Assembly: GCA_910588185.1 (NCBI GenBank)
Contig: CAJUQR010000007.1
Coordinates: 62,001-126,000, forward strand
Direction of reading: 5' to 3'
Length of the DNA stretch: 64,000 bases
DNA from: an uncultured Peptostreptococcaceae bacterium
Lineage (GTDB): Bacteria; Bacillota; Clostridia; Peptostreptococcales; Anaerovoracaceae
Numbering within the stretch: the stretch's first letter is position 1; every line of letters begins with the position of its first letter. The notes below the pieces were generated by a model. That model worked only from the letters and a program-made list of their open reading frames with translations. It did no database searches and had not been told where the DNA came from. Below are positions 44,441 to 54,479 of this stretch, one piece after another. Made by a program: the position numbers and the translations under genes.

Positions 44441-46027
44441 TGTAAATATACATTTGCATTTTTCATCAAGCTCTTTATGGAGCTCTGATACAAGACTTTC
44501 GTTACAGAGGACGGTGATTTTATCGCCTCCCTGTAAAATAGTTTCGCCAAAAGGCACAATTTCATGACTTCCTCTTTGTATAGAAACTACAAGACATCCA
44601 TGAGGAAGCATTATTGCGGACAGAGGCTTTGCCTCCATATATGAACCATAATGTATTTCCCCTTCGACGAGTACTTTATTAGTGGTCTTAGGCTTATGTA
44701 CTTTACCTGTGACCAACATCCTTTCAAGCAGCTCGTCATATATAGGGTTACCTTTCAAAATATCGGCTGTCATATATGCGACAAGCGACACCATCGATAA
44801 AGACAGAAGATTGGAAAAGGTCCCGGTCATTTCGCTTATCAGTATTACGCCTGTAATCGGTGCCCTTACAATGGCACTGAAATACCCCGTCATTCCCAGT
44901 ATAACGAAATATTGTACATAATTTTGTTCATATCCCACTAAAGGACTGACTGTCTGGGTGAAAAGGCCACCTGCAACAGCCCCTATGACAAGCAGCGGCA
45001 TAAAAATACCTCCCGGTGCACCACTACTAAAACATATAATAGAAAAAACATACTTCACTGCTAAGAATACACACAGCATTTTTATTGTAATAACCCCTTC
45101 TCCAGCCATGTCCACAAGCTTGTGACCGCTACCCAGCGCTTGTGGCAATACTATTGCGAGAAGAATTACTATTACAAACGGTATTATTATTTTTATCCAA
45201 TTAGGTTTCAGACGTTTAAAAAACGTCTGAGCCATTGTTATTGTTTTGTTGAAGAATACGCCGAAAACACCTAAAATCAGTCCCAGTATGATTACCATCC
45301 ATAATCTGCTTAGAGGCAATCCTTCGCTTACACTTACTGCAAAATCGAACACAGGCTCAAGTCCAAATATGTAAGAACCTATACAATCCGCTGTGATTGC
45401 TGAAGCCATAGTGCTCAGCAAAACTTCTTGAGAAAAATTTTTGTGCAGTTCTTCGAGGGCAAAAACTACTCCCGCAAGAGGCGCCCCGAAGGCTGCCGCA
45501 AGACCGGCTCCTGATCCGCAAGTCATCAGGAGCTTTTCTTCTGTACGAAGTCTATTGCTAATCCTTGAAAACCCTTTGCCGACCATAGCTCCAAGTTGAA
45601 TGCTTGGACCCTCTCTTCCAAGGGAAAGCCCACTTCCGATGGCCAATATACCCCCTAAAAACTTTGCTATTATAACTTGCAGCCAGTTGGCATTTATCTC
45701 GCCCTTTAATTCACCTTTTACCTGCGGTATTCCACTTCCTGAACTTAAAGGTTCTCTGATTGCTATTGCCGTAACGCAAACCGTAATAAATATGATTATT
45801 CCTATACCAAGCAATGCAACAATAAATTTCTGACCTGCTGCTTGTATGTACAAGTCTCTCATATCTTCCGCCTTAGTGAGACATAAGCGAAACAGAGATA
45901 CCAAAAGCCCTGCAAAAAGCCCTATAGCTACGCCTTCTGCAATAAGTTTATATTTGAATCCTTCTTTTCTTTTAAGTGTCTCTTGTGTAAAATTTTGACG
46001 TCTTCTTCTAACAGTTTTTTTAGACAT
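44435..46027 (-). CDS. ClC-family chloride channel/antiporter with C-terminal TrkA-C domain
   Basis: A 530-residue protein. ClC signature segments are all visible: GSGIPQVKGE, GREGPSIQLGA, and GAPGGIFMPLLVIGA later on; about 12 membrane segments. The glutamate of GREGP is the gating glutamate. From ~residue 445 a soluble RCK_C/TrkA-C domain follows (GCLVVSIQRGSHEIVPFGETILQGGDKITVL), which suggests ligand regulation. It exchanges chloride or another halide for protons, or acts as a channel. ATG at 46027. Also a candidate for fluoride export, but the selectivity motif here is of the classical type. Confidence 0.92.
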   Translation of the reverse strand: MSKKTVRRRRQNFTQETLKRKEGFKYKLIAEGVAIGLFAGLLVSLFRLCLTKAEDMRDLYIQAAGQKFIVALLGIGIIIFITVCVTAIAIREPLSSGSGIPQVKGELKGEINANWLQVIIAKFLGGILAIGSGLSLGREGPSIQLGAMVGKGFSRISNRLRTEEKLLMTCGSGAGLAAAFGAPLAGVVFALEELHKNFSQEVLLSTMASAITADCIGSYIFGLEPVFDFAVSVSEGLPLSRLWMVIILGLILGVFGVFFNKTITMAQTFFKRLKPNWIKIIIPFVIVILLAIVLPQALGSGHKLVDMAGEGVITIKMLCVFLAVKYVFSIICFSSGAPGGIFMPLLVIGAVAGGLFTQTVSPLVGYEQNYVQYFVILGMTGYFSAIVRAPITGVILISEMTGTFSNLLSLSMVSLVAYMTADILKGNPIYDELLERMLVTGKVHKPKTTNKVLVEGEIHYGSYMEAKPLSAIMLPHGCLVVSIQRGSHEIVPFGETILQGGDKITVLCNESLVSELHKELDEKCKCIFTE

Positions 46028-46053
46028 GTATTACTCCGATAATTATTACAAAT

Positions 46054-47565
46054 TTATGCAAAATACAAGTTAGTAGTCAAATACTCAGGATCACAAGTAA
46101 CGTCTATTCCCATACTTCTAAGTGTCTGTTCGTCTCTGTCACTCAAAATTGCTGTACAGTGAGCTTTGCATCCTTTCAATTTATCCAACATATCTACCGC
46201 CTTTTTAGCACAATCATTAGTTTCCGCAGAAATGCAGAGAGCGGTAAGTGTTTCTTCCAAATTAAGACTTGTCCTGTCGTGATTCAGAATATCTCCTTTT
46301 AAATTCTGAATATCACTGAATACGTTAGGAGAAATCACATATTTATCATCGTCTATCCCCGCAAGCCTCTTCGCTCCGTTCAAAACAGCGGCAGCCGCGG
46401 CAACCATACGGCGGCTGCTTCTTCCTGTAACCATAGTTCCGTCCGGCATCTCAAGTGCCATAACTACTACATTTACATATTTTTTATCGGTGCGGCGTTT
46501 TACCTCGGCATATTCTCTTGCCGGCATAACTACAAGTCTATCTTCCTCAGCGGCATTCACCTCTTTCATCAAAAGCTCTGATCTCTCCAGTGCCTCTTCA
46601 GAAATCTTTCCTTTTTTATAGTCACATTTTGCAATCATAAATCTTCTTATAATCTCTTGAATCGCCGCCTGCTGTACTGCCTCATCATCATAAATGCAAA
46701 ATCCCACTCTGTTAACGCCCATATCTGTAGGTGATTGGTACTCTGCACTGCCTGTTATCTTTTCTATAATCCTCTTAACTACAGGAAAAACTTCAAGATC
46801 ACGATTATAGTTTACCGCCTTTGTGCCATATGCCTCAAGGTGGAACGAATCAAGCATGTTTACATCCTTTAAATCAGCAGTAGCAGCCTCATAAGCTATG
46901 TTAACAGGGTGCTTAAGCGGCATATTCCATATAGGGAAAGTCTCAAACTTAGCATATCTTGCTTTTGTGCCTCTTTTGTACTCATGGTAAAGCTGAGACA
47001 GACATGTGGCAAGCTTGCCGCTTCCTCCTCCGGGACCTGTTATGACAGCAAGAGGCTTGGTAACTTCTATGTAAGGGTTTGCTCCGTAGCCCTCTTCACT
47101 TACTATGGTATCTACGTCTGTAGGATATCCTTTAGTATAAAAATGTTTGTAAGTTTTGATATCTCTTCTCTCAAGGCGACTTATAAACTTGTTGACTGCC
47201 GGTGCATCTTCGTAACGTGTCACTACAACACTGTTTATCTTAAGATCATATTTTCTGAAAATATCTATGAGTCTTAAGACTTCCAAATCATAAGTTATTC
47301 CAAAGTCCTGTCTGGTCTTGCTGTTAATTATATCCCCGGAATAAATACAAATAATAATTTCTACTTGATCTTTCATTTTTTGCAAAAGCTTGATTTTGGC
47401 ATTTTCATCAAAACCAGGCAACACTCGCATAGCATGTTTATCGTGAACCAATTTGCCGCCAAACTCCAGGTAAAGACGTTCACTGTTTCCATGATTTATC
47501 CTTTCAAGAATATACTTCGCCTGCTCTTCGATATACTTTTCAGCATCAAAACCCTTTTTTTGCAT
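46054..47565 (-). CDS. DUF1846 family protein
   Basis: A 503-residue protein of the UPF0371/DUF1846 family, matching its usual ~500 aa. It has a P-loop-like GPGGGSGKLATCLSQLYHE (KLATCLSQ is a family hallmark), YLEFGGKLVHDKHA near the N terminus, and TGRSSRRMVAAAAAVLNGAKRLAG near the C terminus. Cytoplasmic; function unknown. ATG at 47565 follows AAGGAGATAAG; the longer frame upstream would be 47 residues of no recognisable domain. Follows the DUF1934 gene by 53 bases. Confidence 0.9.
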   Translation of the reverse strand: MQKKGFDAEKYIEEQAKYILERINHGNSERLYLEFGGKLVHDKHAMRVLPGFDENAKIKLLQKMKDQVEIIICIYSGDIINSKTRQDFGITYDLEVLRLIDIFRKYDLKINSVVVTRYEDAPAVNKFISRLERRDIKTYKHFYTKGYPTDVDTIVSEEGYGANPYIEVTKPLAVITGPGGGSGKLATCLSQLYHEYKRGTKARYAKFETFPIWNMPLKHPVNIAYEAATADLKDVNMLDSFHLEAYGTKAVNYNRDLEVFPVVKRIIEKITGSAEYQSPTDMGVNRVGFCIYDDEAVQQAAIQEIIRRFMIAKCDYKKGKISEEALERSELLMKEVNAAEEDRLVVMPAREYAEVKRRTDKKYVNVVVMALEMPDGTMVTGRSSRRMVAAAAAVLNGAKRLAGIDDDKYVISPNVFSDIQNLKGDILNHDRTSLNLEETLTALCISAETNDCAKKAVDMLDKLKGCKAHCTAILSDRDEQTLRSMGIDVTCDPEYLTTNLYFA

Positions 47566-47618
47566 TTTCTTATCTCCTTGTTTGTCTATTGTAATTTTGA
47601 TTTTTAACAGTTTTTTGA

Positions 47619-48044
47619 TTACATAACATTTATAGTAAGCTTGTTTCGGCCTTCTGCCAATCCTTCCATGCTTACTTGATATTCTACATCTATAGAACCT
47701 TTGCACTCTTCTATATTAAAATCATTTTTTACATAGTCTGTAAGGACTTCTACACCCATAGGTCCATAAGGTGTCTCATAAATACTGTTAAACCTTTTGC
47801 CTGTCTCAAAGTAAAGCTCAGTATTGAAGCCCACTTTTCCGGTTCTTCTCATTCTTACAGACTTATCATTCATCTTTATAGTAGTTTTGCAGCCTTCCAT
47901 TCCGGAAACTTCTGTCTCATCGTATATAATATAGATAGAATTATTTCTGACATACAATTTGCCGTCAGTGACAAATTCCATCTGATCTTCTTCTATCCCC
48001 TCATATTGCTGTTTACCTATTATTTTTAATGTAATGTCTTTCAT
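47619..48044 (-). CDS. DUF1934 (YwiB-like) beta-barrel protein
   Basis: A 141-residue, almost entirely beta-strand protein with IYIIYDETEVSGMEGCKTTIKM, RRTGKVGFNTELYFETG and YETPYGPMGVEVLTD, the recognisable DUF1934 blocks. A calycin-like fold has been described for the family; function unknown. ATG at 48044 lies inside the end of ddl (32-base overlap), so the two are co-transcribed and coupled. Confidence 0.88.
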   Translation of the reverse strand: MKDITLKIIGKQQYEGIEEDQMEFVTDGKLYVRNNSIYIIYDETEVSGMEGCKTTIKMNDKSVRMRRTGKVGFNTELYFETGKRFNSIYETPYGPMGVEVLTDYVKNDFNIEECKGSIDVEYQVSMEGLAEGRNKLTINVM

Positions 48045-49053
48045 ACCCTAAATCTATAATCCTTTCAATTATCTGACCGTATTCTAGTCCTGCATCTTTC
48101 CATAAAAGAGGGAACATGCTAATTGACGTAAACCCCGGTATAGTATTTATTTCATTAATATAAATTTTTTCTGTTTCTTCGCAGTAAAAAAAATCTACCC
48201 TAGCAAATCCCCATCCATCTACTGCCTTATACGCACTGACCGCCATTTGTTTTATAGTCTGTCTTATATGTTCAGGAAGCTTCGCCGGTATAATCAGTTT
48301 TGATGGTTTACTACTATTCAAATACTTAGCTTCATAATCATAAAACTCTTCAGATGGAATAATTTCTCCCACGTCAGTGGTGTCAGGCTCATATCCGCCA
48401 AGAACTGCCACCTCCAGTTCTCTGCCTTTTATATATTCTTCCACAACCACTTTGTCATCATACTTAAAAGCATTTTCTAGGGCAGACTTTAGTTCATCCC
48501 TTGATTTTACTTTACTTATGCCTACGCTTGATCCCATATTAGCAGGCTTAACAAAGCATGGCATTCCTATGCTGTCTAAAATTTTATGTATTGCTGTCTC
48601 TGTACTGCATGAAAAATCATTTTTATATAAACACTGGTATCTGCAAATATTAAGACCCTTTTCCTCCATTACCTGTTTGAACTTTTCTTTATCCATGGAT
48701 ACTGCCGATGCCAAAACCCCACATCCACCATAAGGTATATCAATGGTTTCCAAAAATCCTTGTATGCATCCGTCCTCTCCATAAGGACCATGCAAAACAG
48801 GTAAAACAAAATCTGTTTCTTCTTTTATATCTATGGGATTAAAATCTTGTGCACTTTCCTGCCATGTACCGTTTTCTACTTTTTCAATTGCTCCTTCGTA
48901 TTTTTTCCAATTGCCTTCTTTGGTAATTCCTATGTATATCGGTACAAATTTATCCGGATTCAAAGCCTTCATCACGAACGCCGCTGATTTTAGAGAAACT
49001 TCATGCTCCTCTGAACGACCTCCAAATATGACTCCGATTCTCTTTTTGCACAT
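48013..49053 (-). CDS. ddl: D-alanine--D-alanine ligase
   Basis: A 346-residue ATP-grasp enzyme. FGGRSEEHEVSLKSA at the N terminus, LHGPYGEDGCIQGFLE, KPANMGSSVGISK, KGRELEVAVLG and NEINTIPGFTSISMFP give the substrate-, ATP- and Mg-binding sites. It makes D-Ala-D-Ala for peptidoglycan. The ligand-site residue lies in an insert with a Tyr/Phe-type DdlB context; I see nothing that marks it as a D-Ala-D-Lac (VanA) ligase. ATG at 49053 with GGAGG. Followed by overlapping DUF1934. Confidence 0.96.
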   Translation of the reverse strand: MCKKRIGVIFGGRSEEHEVSLKSAAFVMKALNPDKFVPIYIGITKEGNWKKYEGAIEKVENGTWQESAQDFNPIDIKEETDFVLPVLHGPYGEDGCIQGFLETIDIPYGGCGVLASAVSMDKEKFKQVMEEKGLNICRYQCLYKNDFSCSTETAIHKILDSIGMPCFVKPANMGSSVGISKVKSRDELKSALENAFKYDDKVVVEEYIKGRELEVAVLGGYEPDTTDVGEIIPSEEFYDYEAKYLNSSKPSKLIIPAKLPEHIRQTIKQMAVSAYKAVDGWGFARVDFFYCEETEKIYINEINTIPGFTSISMFPLLWKDAGLEYGQIIERIIDLGYERHYIKNNR

Positions 49054-49068
49054 ATAAAGCCTCCGGTT

Positions 49069-49986
49069 TTATTTGATACTTGCCAAAATCCTCCCAAGAT
49101 GAGCTTTATCGAAATTGTACTTTTTAAGACAGAATTGGCAAACTAGTTCTGCCTTGCCGTCTTCTTCTATTATTTCTGTCAAATCCTTAACGCCTATGGT
49201 CATGAGTACCTTTTCCAGTCTTTCCTCTGAACAATCGCACTGCCATTGTATTTCTTTAATATCCAATATGTCGAGGCTGAATTCTTCAGGCATATCCTTA
49301 AATATCTCTGCTGCCAAGGTTCTAACCATGTCTTCCGGCTGTCCCTTTGGCATCTGTTCTTTTACTCTGTCTATCAGCGCAGTTATAGGCTCCATACTAT
49401 TTATAAGTCTTTCCAGCACCTCTACTGCTTCTTCACATGCTCCCGGCAGCATTTGAATTATCATGCCCCCGGCACATCCAACAGACAAATCTCTCTCAAT
49501 CTTTACTCCAAGTGATATGGCCGAATTCTGTTGCTCTGATATATAATAGTAAGCTGTAAGATCCTCTGCAATCTCTCCGGATACCAATGAAATTGTACCG
49601 ACATAAGGGTCTTTTAATCCTAAATCTTTTATTACCGTAAGTTCCCCTATACCTAAAGAGCCTCCCACATCAAGCTTGCCGTTTTCCTTTAGCGGCAGGT
49701 CTACGTCAGGATTTGCAATATATCCTTTGACTCTTCCACGTCCGTCTGAAGTTGCCAAAATCTGTTTTGCAGGACCATCTCCTTTGAATATAACTGTAAG
49801 CTTATCTTGCTCATTCTTTAATAAAAGACCCATAAGTCCTGCACCTGTCAAAACTCTGCCAAGAGCAGCCGTTGCAAGCGGTGTGGTATTATGTATATCT
49901 GCGGCTTCTTGTACAAGCTCTGTAGATATGGTCAAATACACACGAAAAGAACCGCTTTTATCTATTGCTGTCAATACTTTATTCAT
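49069..49986 (-). CDS. hslO: Redox-regulated chaperone Hsp33
   Basis: A 305-residue protein. The C-terminal zinc site has the CxC and CxxC motifs (WQCDCSEERL and CQFCLKKY). When oxidised it binds unfolding proteins. The start is taken at 49986, preceded by GGAGAAAAAACAT; 50001 lacks a ribosome binding site. GTSLVSGEIAEDL-type core and SVGCAGGMIIQMLPGA support the family. Precedes ddl. Confidence 0.93.
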   Translation of the reverse strand: MNKVLTAIDKSGSFRVYLTISTELVQEAADIHNTTPLATAALGRVLTGAGLMGLLLKNEQDKLTVIFKGDGPAKQILATSDGRGRVKGYIANPDVDLPLKENGKLDVGGSLGIGELTVIKDLGLKDPYVGTISLVSGEIAEDLTAYYYISEQQNSAISLGVKIERDLSVGCAGGMIIQMLPGACEEAVEVLERLINSMEPITALIDRVKEQMPKGQPEDMVRTLAAEIFKDMPEEFSLDILDIKEIQWQCDCSEERLEKVLMTIGVKDLTEIIEEDGKAELVCQFCLKKYNFDKAHLGRILASIK

Positions 49987-50073
49987 ATGTTTTTTCTCCA
50001 TTTTTGTGTCATTTTAGGTTTTATTTCTGCTTAGTGAGTGATTATCAGGCATGATATTCCCCATTCAAAATGA

Positions 50074-51750
50074 TTAGGCTCTGCAATAGTCCTCAACAAA
50101 ATTACGTGCTTCTGAAATAAGGCTTTCTACTTTCATCTCAGCCTCTTTGTTTGATGAACCCTTAGCATAAGCATATATCTTAATTTTCATCTCAGTACCT
50201 GAGGGTCTTATTATAATCTGATGTCCACCCCTAAGAGTTCCCTTAAACATGTTAATATCTTTATAATTCAAATCATGTTCCAAAGGTTGTCCCATAAGAG
50301 ACTCCATCTTACCTGCAAAAAGGTCCTCCATAAGATTATCTGTCTTTTTTCTGTCAGCTTCAGAATTAAACTCTATAGAACTTGTCCTGGATATTGCATA
50401 TCCATGCTCTTTATGAAGCTCTTCAAGTCTGTCAAACAAAGTCTTTCCTTTTGACTTAAGACACGCTGCCATCAAACATATCATCTGAGTTGCCAAAACA
50501 CCGTCTTTATCCCTCGTATAGTTGCCATACAAATATCCCAAACTTTCTTCAAAGCCAAACAAAAAATCCTTTTCTCTGCCTAAAGACTTGAGTTTTTCTA
50601 TCTGCACAGCTATATTCTTAAAACCTACGGGAACATTTTGAATTTGGACACCATAATGTCTGGCAATCTCCTCAGCAAAAGGAGAGGAAACATAACTTTT
50701 GTATGCTATCTTATCAGGACCAATAGTCCCTGAATGCCTGCCGCAGCAACATACATAATCAAGCATCAATACACCTACCTGATTACCTGTAAGTCTTTTA
50801 AAGTTACCATTGCACCTTGCCATTACTCCCATACGATCGCTGTCTGGATCTGTTGAAATTATAATGTCTGTATTGTCATCACAATATTTATCTATTGCAA
50901 GCTCAAATGATTCTTCATATTCCGGATTTGGGGATTGACATGTAGGAAATCTTCCGTCCCAAAGGCTTTGTTCTTTTACCACTTTAAACCTGTATATATT
51001 GAGAGTTCTCATAACTTCCATCACATAATCACGGCCTACGCCGTTGAGCGGAGTATATACTACTGACAAAGCTGACAAAGCTTTTTTTGCTTCATCTTCA
51101 TCACCCCAAAGCAAAATGTGTTCTTTAAGTGCCTTAAGATACGATTCTTTAACCTCATCACCTAATATGAAAATTTTCTCAGGGTCTCTGTTAACTCCTT
51201 GACTTCTTTCAAAATAATCTCTTTTATTTATATATTTTTCTATTATTCTGGCCTTTTGTTCATCTATTTGGTTTCCGCATTCATCATAAACTTTATAACC
51301 ATTATATTCTTTAGGATTATGGCTTGCAGTAACCATTATGCCGCCATCAGCCTTTAAACGAGGTATAGCAAAAGAAAGAACAGGAACAGGGGTGGGCTCA
51401 AAAAAAATCTTTGCTTCTACTCCGCCTGCCGCCATTTCTTTTGCAATATCCATGGCATATTCTTTTGAATTGATTCTGGTATCATACCCTATTATAACTA
51501 CCGGTTTGTCTTTTTTTGAAAACAAATAATCCATAACCCCATGGGTAGCTCTTTTGAGAACTATAGAATTAATCCTATTGGTTCCTACTCCCATCTTTCC
51601 TCTTAGTCCAGAAGTGCCAAAATTTAAATCTTTGCAGAATCTATCATAGATTTGATTCTCATCTTTTTCTATAGCCTCAAGCTCTGCTCTTAAATCTTCA
51701 GGTAAATCAGCTTGTGACCAGTGCGTATATTCTTTAATCACTTTTTCCAT
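50074..51750 (-). CDS. Phosphohexomutase (phosphoglucomutase/phosphomannomutase family)
   Basis: A 558-residue enzyme. Catalytic phosphoserine loop MVTASHNPKEYNGYK, metal-binding loop STDPDSDRMG, sugar-binding loop GFEESLGYL and phosphate-binding loop IIRPSGTEMKIKIY are in the right order. It interconverts hexose 1- and 6-phosphates, typically glucose. Family length ~560-575, as here. Divergent from the HtrA gene. Confidence 0.95.
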   Translation of the reverse strand: MEKVIKEYTHWSQADLPEDLRAELEAIEKDENQIYDRFCKDLNFGTSGLRGKMGVGTNRINSIVLKRATHGVMDYLFSKKDKPVVIIGYDTRINSKEYAMDIAKEMAAGGVEAKIFFEPTPVPVLSFAIPRLKADGGIMVTASHNPKEYNGYKVYDECGNQIDEQKARIIEKYINKRDYFERSQGVNRDPEKIFILGDEVKESYLKALKEHILLWGDEDEAKKALSALSVVYTPLNGVGRDYVMEVMRTLNIYRFKVVKEQSLWDGRFPTCQSPNPEYEESFELAIDKYCDDNTDIIISTDPDSDRMGVMARCNGNFKRLTGNQVGVLMLDYVCCCGRHSGTIGPDKIAYKSYVSSPFAEEIARHYGVQIQNVPVGFKNIAVQIEKLKSLGREKDFLFGFEESLGYLYGNYTRDKDGVLATQMICLMAACLKSKGKTLFDRLEELHKEHGYAISRTSSIEFNSEADRKKTDNLMEDLFAGKMESLMGQPLEHDLNYKDINMFKGTLRGGHQIIIRPSGTEMKIKIYAYAKGSSNKEAEMKVESLISEARNFVEDYCRA

Positions 51751-51891
51751 AATATCTTTATCTTTAACTTAAACACTAACAACCATACAATCTTTACAAA
51801 TTTAATAATATATTTTATCATATTTCCCATTTTTTTTACACAAAAAATACACAAATAGTGAATATAATTTGCTTAAAAGGAGGTCTTATTT

Positions 51892-53088
51892 ATGGATGAT
51901 TGGAATAAATTCCCCGGAAACGACATTGAACCTAGCGAAACACCTATAAATTTCACTATACCGGAGAAAAAGAAAAAAACAAAAGAAAAGTTTGTGACCA
52001 AAAAATTCTTCATTTTTACTTTGATTTTTGCAATGGTATTTTCAGCTGCTATAGGGGCCGGCGCTTATGCTATTTCCTCCGCTTTGTTTGATAATACCAG
52101 TAACAGCAAAGCTTTAAAAACAACCAACTATAACTTAACAAAAGCGACGGGCAGCGAGCTGTCAATTCAGGAAATTATTGCAAAAAACGAAAACTCCGTT
52201 GTGGCTATCACAACAGGCTCTGTTTCTACCGACTCATGGGCACGTCAATATGTGACCAACGGAGCGGGCAGCGGTGTCATCTACAGCAAGGACGGATATA
52301 TCCTTACAAACAACCATGTAATAAACGGGGCCAGTACAATTAAAGTAACCTTACATGACGGCACCTCTTATGATGCTACTTTAGTTGCCACTGACGAGCA
52401 GTCAGATGTTGCCGTTATAAAAATTGATGCCAAAGATTTGATTCCGGTAAGTTTAGGTGACAGTTCTTCAGTTTCTGTAGGAGATCTGGCAGTTGCCATC
52501 GGCAATCCGCTGGGAACCCTGGCAGGAACAGCTACAGACGGTATAGTCAGCGGTCTTGAAAGAGAAATAACTTTAGAAGGTAAAAATATGACTCTTCTTC
52601 AAACCAGCGCTTCTATCAACCCCGGAAATTCCGGTGGCGGTGTTTTTGACCAGTATGGCAATCTCATCGGTTTGGTAGTAGCCAAATCCGCCGGCTCTGA
52701 CGTGGAAGGCCTTGGTTTTGCCATTCCTGTCAATACTGTTAAAGAAGTTGCCGATTCTCTCATAAAGAACGGTTATGTAGCAGGCAGACCTGTGGCAGGA
52801 ATAAGTATCGTTGACCTGACTTCAGCTTCTGAAGCCATGAAATACGGCGTGAGCGTTACAGGCGTATACATTCAAGAGGTAAACGGTAAAAATGCCAAAG
52901 ATGCAGGTCTTAAAGCAGGAGATCTGATATATATGCTAGATGGGGAAAAAGTTACAGGTTCAAGCATGTTTGTAAAGCAAATTCAAAAACATAAGGTCGG
53001 GGATAAGGTAAAAATAACCGTTGTAAGAAATGACCAAATGCAAGACATAGAGGTAGTATTACAGGATTCCAATGAGATTAATAAATAA
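51892..53088 (+). CDS. htrA: HtrA/DegP-type membrane-anchored serine protease with PDZ domain
   Basis: A 398-residue protease. A cytoplasmic basic N terminus (KKKKTKEKFVTKK) precedes one membrane helix at ~44-65. The catalytic triad is His in ILTNNHVINGA, Asp in DEQSDVAVIKI and Ser in NPGNSGGGVF. A single PDZ domain covers ~300-395 (GVYIQEVNGKNAKDAGLKAGDLIYMLDG). Degrades misfolded exported proteins at the membrane surface. ATG at 51892 with AAGGAGG. Confidence 0.96.
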   Translation: MDDWNKFPGNDIEPSETPINFTIPEKKKKTKEKFVTKKFFIFTLIFAMVFSAAIGAGAYAISSALFDNTSNSKALKTTNYNLTKATGSELSIQEIIAKNENSVVAITTGSVSTDSWARQYVTNGAGSGVIYSKDGYILTNNHVINGASTIKVTLHDGTSYDATLVATDEQSDVAVIKIDAKDLIPVSLGDSSSVSVGDLAVAIGNPLGTLAGTATDGIVSGLEREITLEGKNMTLLQTSASINPGNSGGGVFDQYGNLIGLVVAKSAGSDVEGLGFAIPVNTVKEVADSLIKNGYVAGRPVAGISIVDLTSASEAMKYGVSVTGVYIQEVNGKNAKDAGLKAGDLIYMLDGEKVTGSSMFVKQIQKHKVGDKVKITVVRNDQMQDIEVVLQDSNEINK

Positions 53089-53101
53089 GTCCACACTTAA
53101 A

Positions 53102-53126
53102 AAGCCGTGCTAATCATGCACGGCTT
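53102..53126. terminator. Bidirectional terminator between htrA and plsC
   Basis: AAGCCGTGC (53102-53110) / GCACGGCTT (53118-53126) with a following CTTTT, overlapping the plsC stop codon. Confidence 0.88.
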
Positions 53127-53835
53127 CTTTTATTGTTGTTTCAATACGATCACTCAACTCTGCAAGTTCTTTTCTATCCATACTTACCGTATCAACAGGC
53201 TGATGTACAATAACTTCTATCGTGGTATTCTTTGTAACTCGTCCTGTTTCCTCATACATTTTATAACTTCCGTTTATGGTGATAGGAACTATTTTGGCTT
53301 TCGCCTTCGTCGCAAGTTTGAGGCTGCCCGGTTTAAATGTTCCCATCCGGCTGCTTCTGCTCCTTGTACCTTCCGGGAATATAACAAGAGAGTAACCTTG
53401 CTTAATCATTTCAGCTCCGTCATTGATAGTCTTAAGCGACTCTCTGGCATCACCTCTTATTATAAACAAACTTCTTATCCTCAATATCCATTTAGCAAAG
53501 ACAGGAATCTTTGTCAGCTCTTCTTTTGCAATAAATCCTATCTGATGTTTAATTACATTTAACATGGTTAAAATATCTGCATAAGACTGATGATTGCAGA
53601 CGTATACTACAGGTCCCTCTTCAGGGAGGTTTTCAGAATTAACGACTTTTATATCAGTATTAAAATGTTTGATAATTTTATCAGACCAAAAATGACATGC
53701 ATCAGCGATTGCTTTTCGCTCTTCTTCGCTGTTACCTTGTTTTTTCGCAGTTTCTATCCTGCGTTTATAGCTAAATAAAGACACTAAAGTAAAAGCTATA
53801 TATCCCAAGCCAAATATATTGTTTAATAATTTCAT
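53110..53835 (-). CDS. plsC: 1-acyl-sn-glycerol-3-phosphate acyltransferase
   Basis: A 241-residue lysophosphatidic-acid acyltransferase. Block I is NHQSYADI (HX4D), block III FPEGTRSR (with the EGTR motif) and block IV VVPITINGS. An N-terminal hydrophobic segment anchors it to the membrane inner face. Makes phosphatidate from lysophosphatidate. ATG at 53835 with GGAGGAC. Confidence 0.93.
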   Translation of the reverse strand: MKLLNNIFGLGYIAFTLVSLFSYKRRIETAKKQGNSEEERKAIADACHFWSDKIIKHFNTDIKVVNSENLPEEGPVVYVCNHQSYADILTMLNVIKHQIGFIAKEELTKIPVFAKWILRIRSLFIIRGDARESLKTINDGAEMIKQGYSLVIFPEGTRSRSSRMGTFKPGSLKLATKAKAKIVPITINGSYKMYEETGRVTKNTTIEVIVHQPVDTVSMDRKELAELSDRIETTIKEAVHD

Positions 53836-53904
53836 ATAAAGTCCTCCATGTTGTTATGTTGGCAAAATACCTATATCCCTTATTTGAAAAAAGTAAATAC
53901 AAAA

Positions 53905-54142
53905 CCCCGAAAGTTTAGCTTTTTTCTGGCATTACCCAGGGTTTGACCCCGAAAATCTTTGCTTTTTTGTTAAATTTGCAGGGTATAAAATTCAGTAAAA
54001 TGGGTTTTCCCTTGTCATATATTTCATATGGTACATATTTTTAAAAATTACAGAAAATCTAACCCTGCAAAATTCCTGATTTAATCATATTTTTCGGGGT
54101 CAGACCCTGCAAATCACTTAAAAATTGTAGGTTTTTCGGGGT
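53905..54142. repeat. 240-bp near-palindromic repeat, copy 3 of 3
   Basis: CCCCG starts at 53905 and 53947; CCCTGC starts at 54063 and 54105; again a 42-bp period in both arms, 116 bp between arms. Lies between the plsC start and the PAP2 gene, in the same orientation as copies 1 and 2. Confidence 0.93.
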
Positions 54143-54370
54143 TTAAACAAAATATTTGCGCATTTCTAATGTATATTATACCTTGCTTTCACCCTCTACT
54201 TTTTGGGTCATTCCATTTTCGACAAATTTCTATACTCTTCAGGGCGAAATGTTGTAAAAATCGGTGAAAAATATGATTTTTATCAATGCGCTGGCAAAGA
54301 TAATGTTCGTCAATTGCTTCCCTTAGGCAACACCGATGTACTTAAATCTCAGCAATCATTATACCACAGC
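54143..54370. repeat. Second dispersed repeat family, copy X
   Basis: Shares with 62660-62848 the stretches TTTCGACAA.TTT, GCGAAATGTTGTAAAAAT (near-identical at 62687-62704), and ACCGATGTACTTAAATCTCAGCAATCATTAT at 54331-54361 (two mismatches against 62806-62836). No gene is visible. The degenerate sharing suggests relics of one intergenic element. Confidence 0.7.
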
Positions 54371-54479
54371 CAAGCGTACAAGAAAATCCCCAGTCTAAAA
54401 TTAAGCATATATACAAATGCTGTAGTATTTTTTACAAAAAAAGTATATAATCAAACAAAAGTGGTTAGGAGATTATTTA

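Noticed and set aside
53107..53562. 151-residue plus-strand frame opposite plsC
   Set aside because: Shadow of plsC, which has clear acyltransferase motifs.
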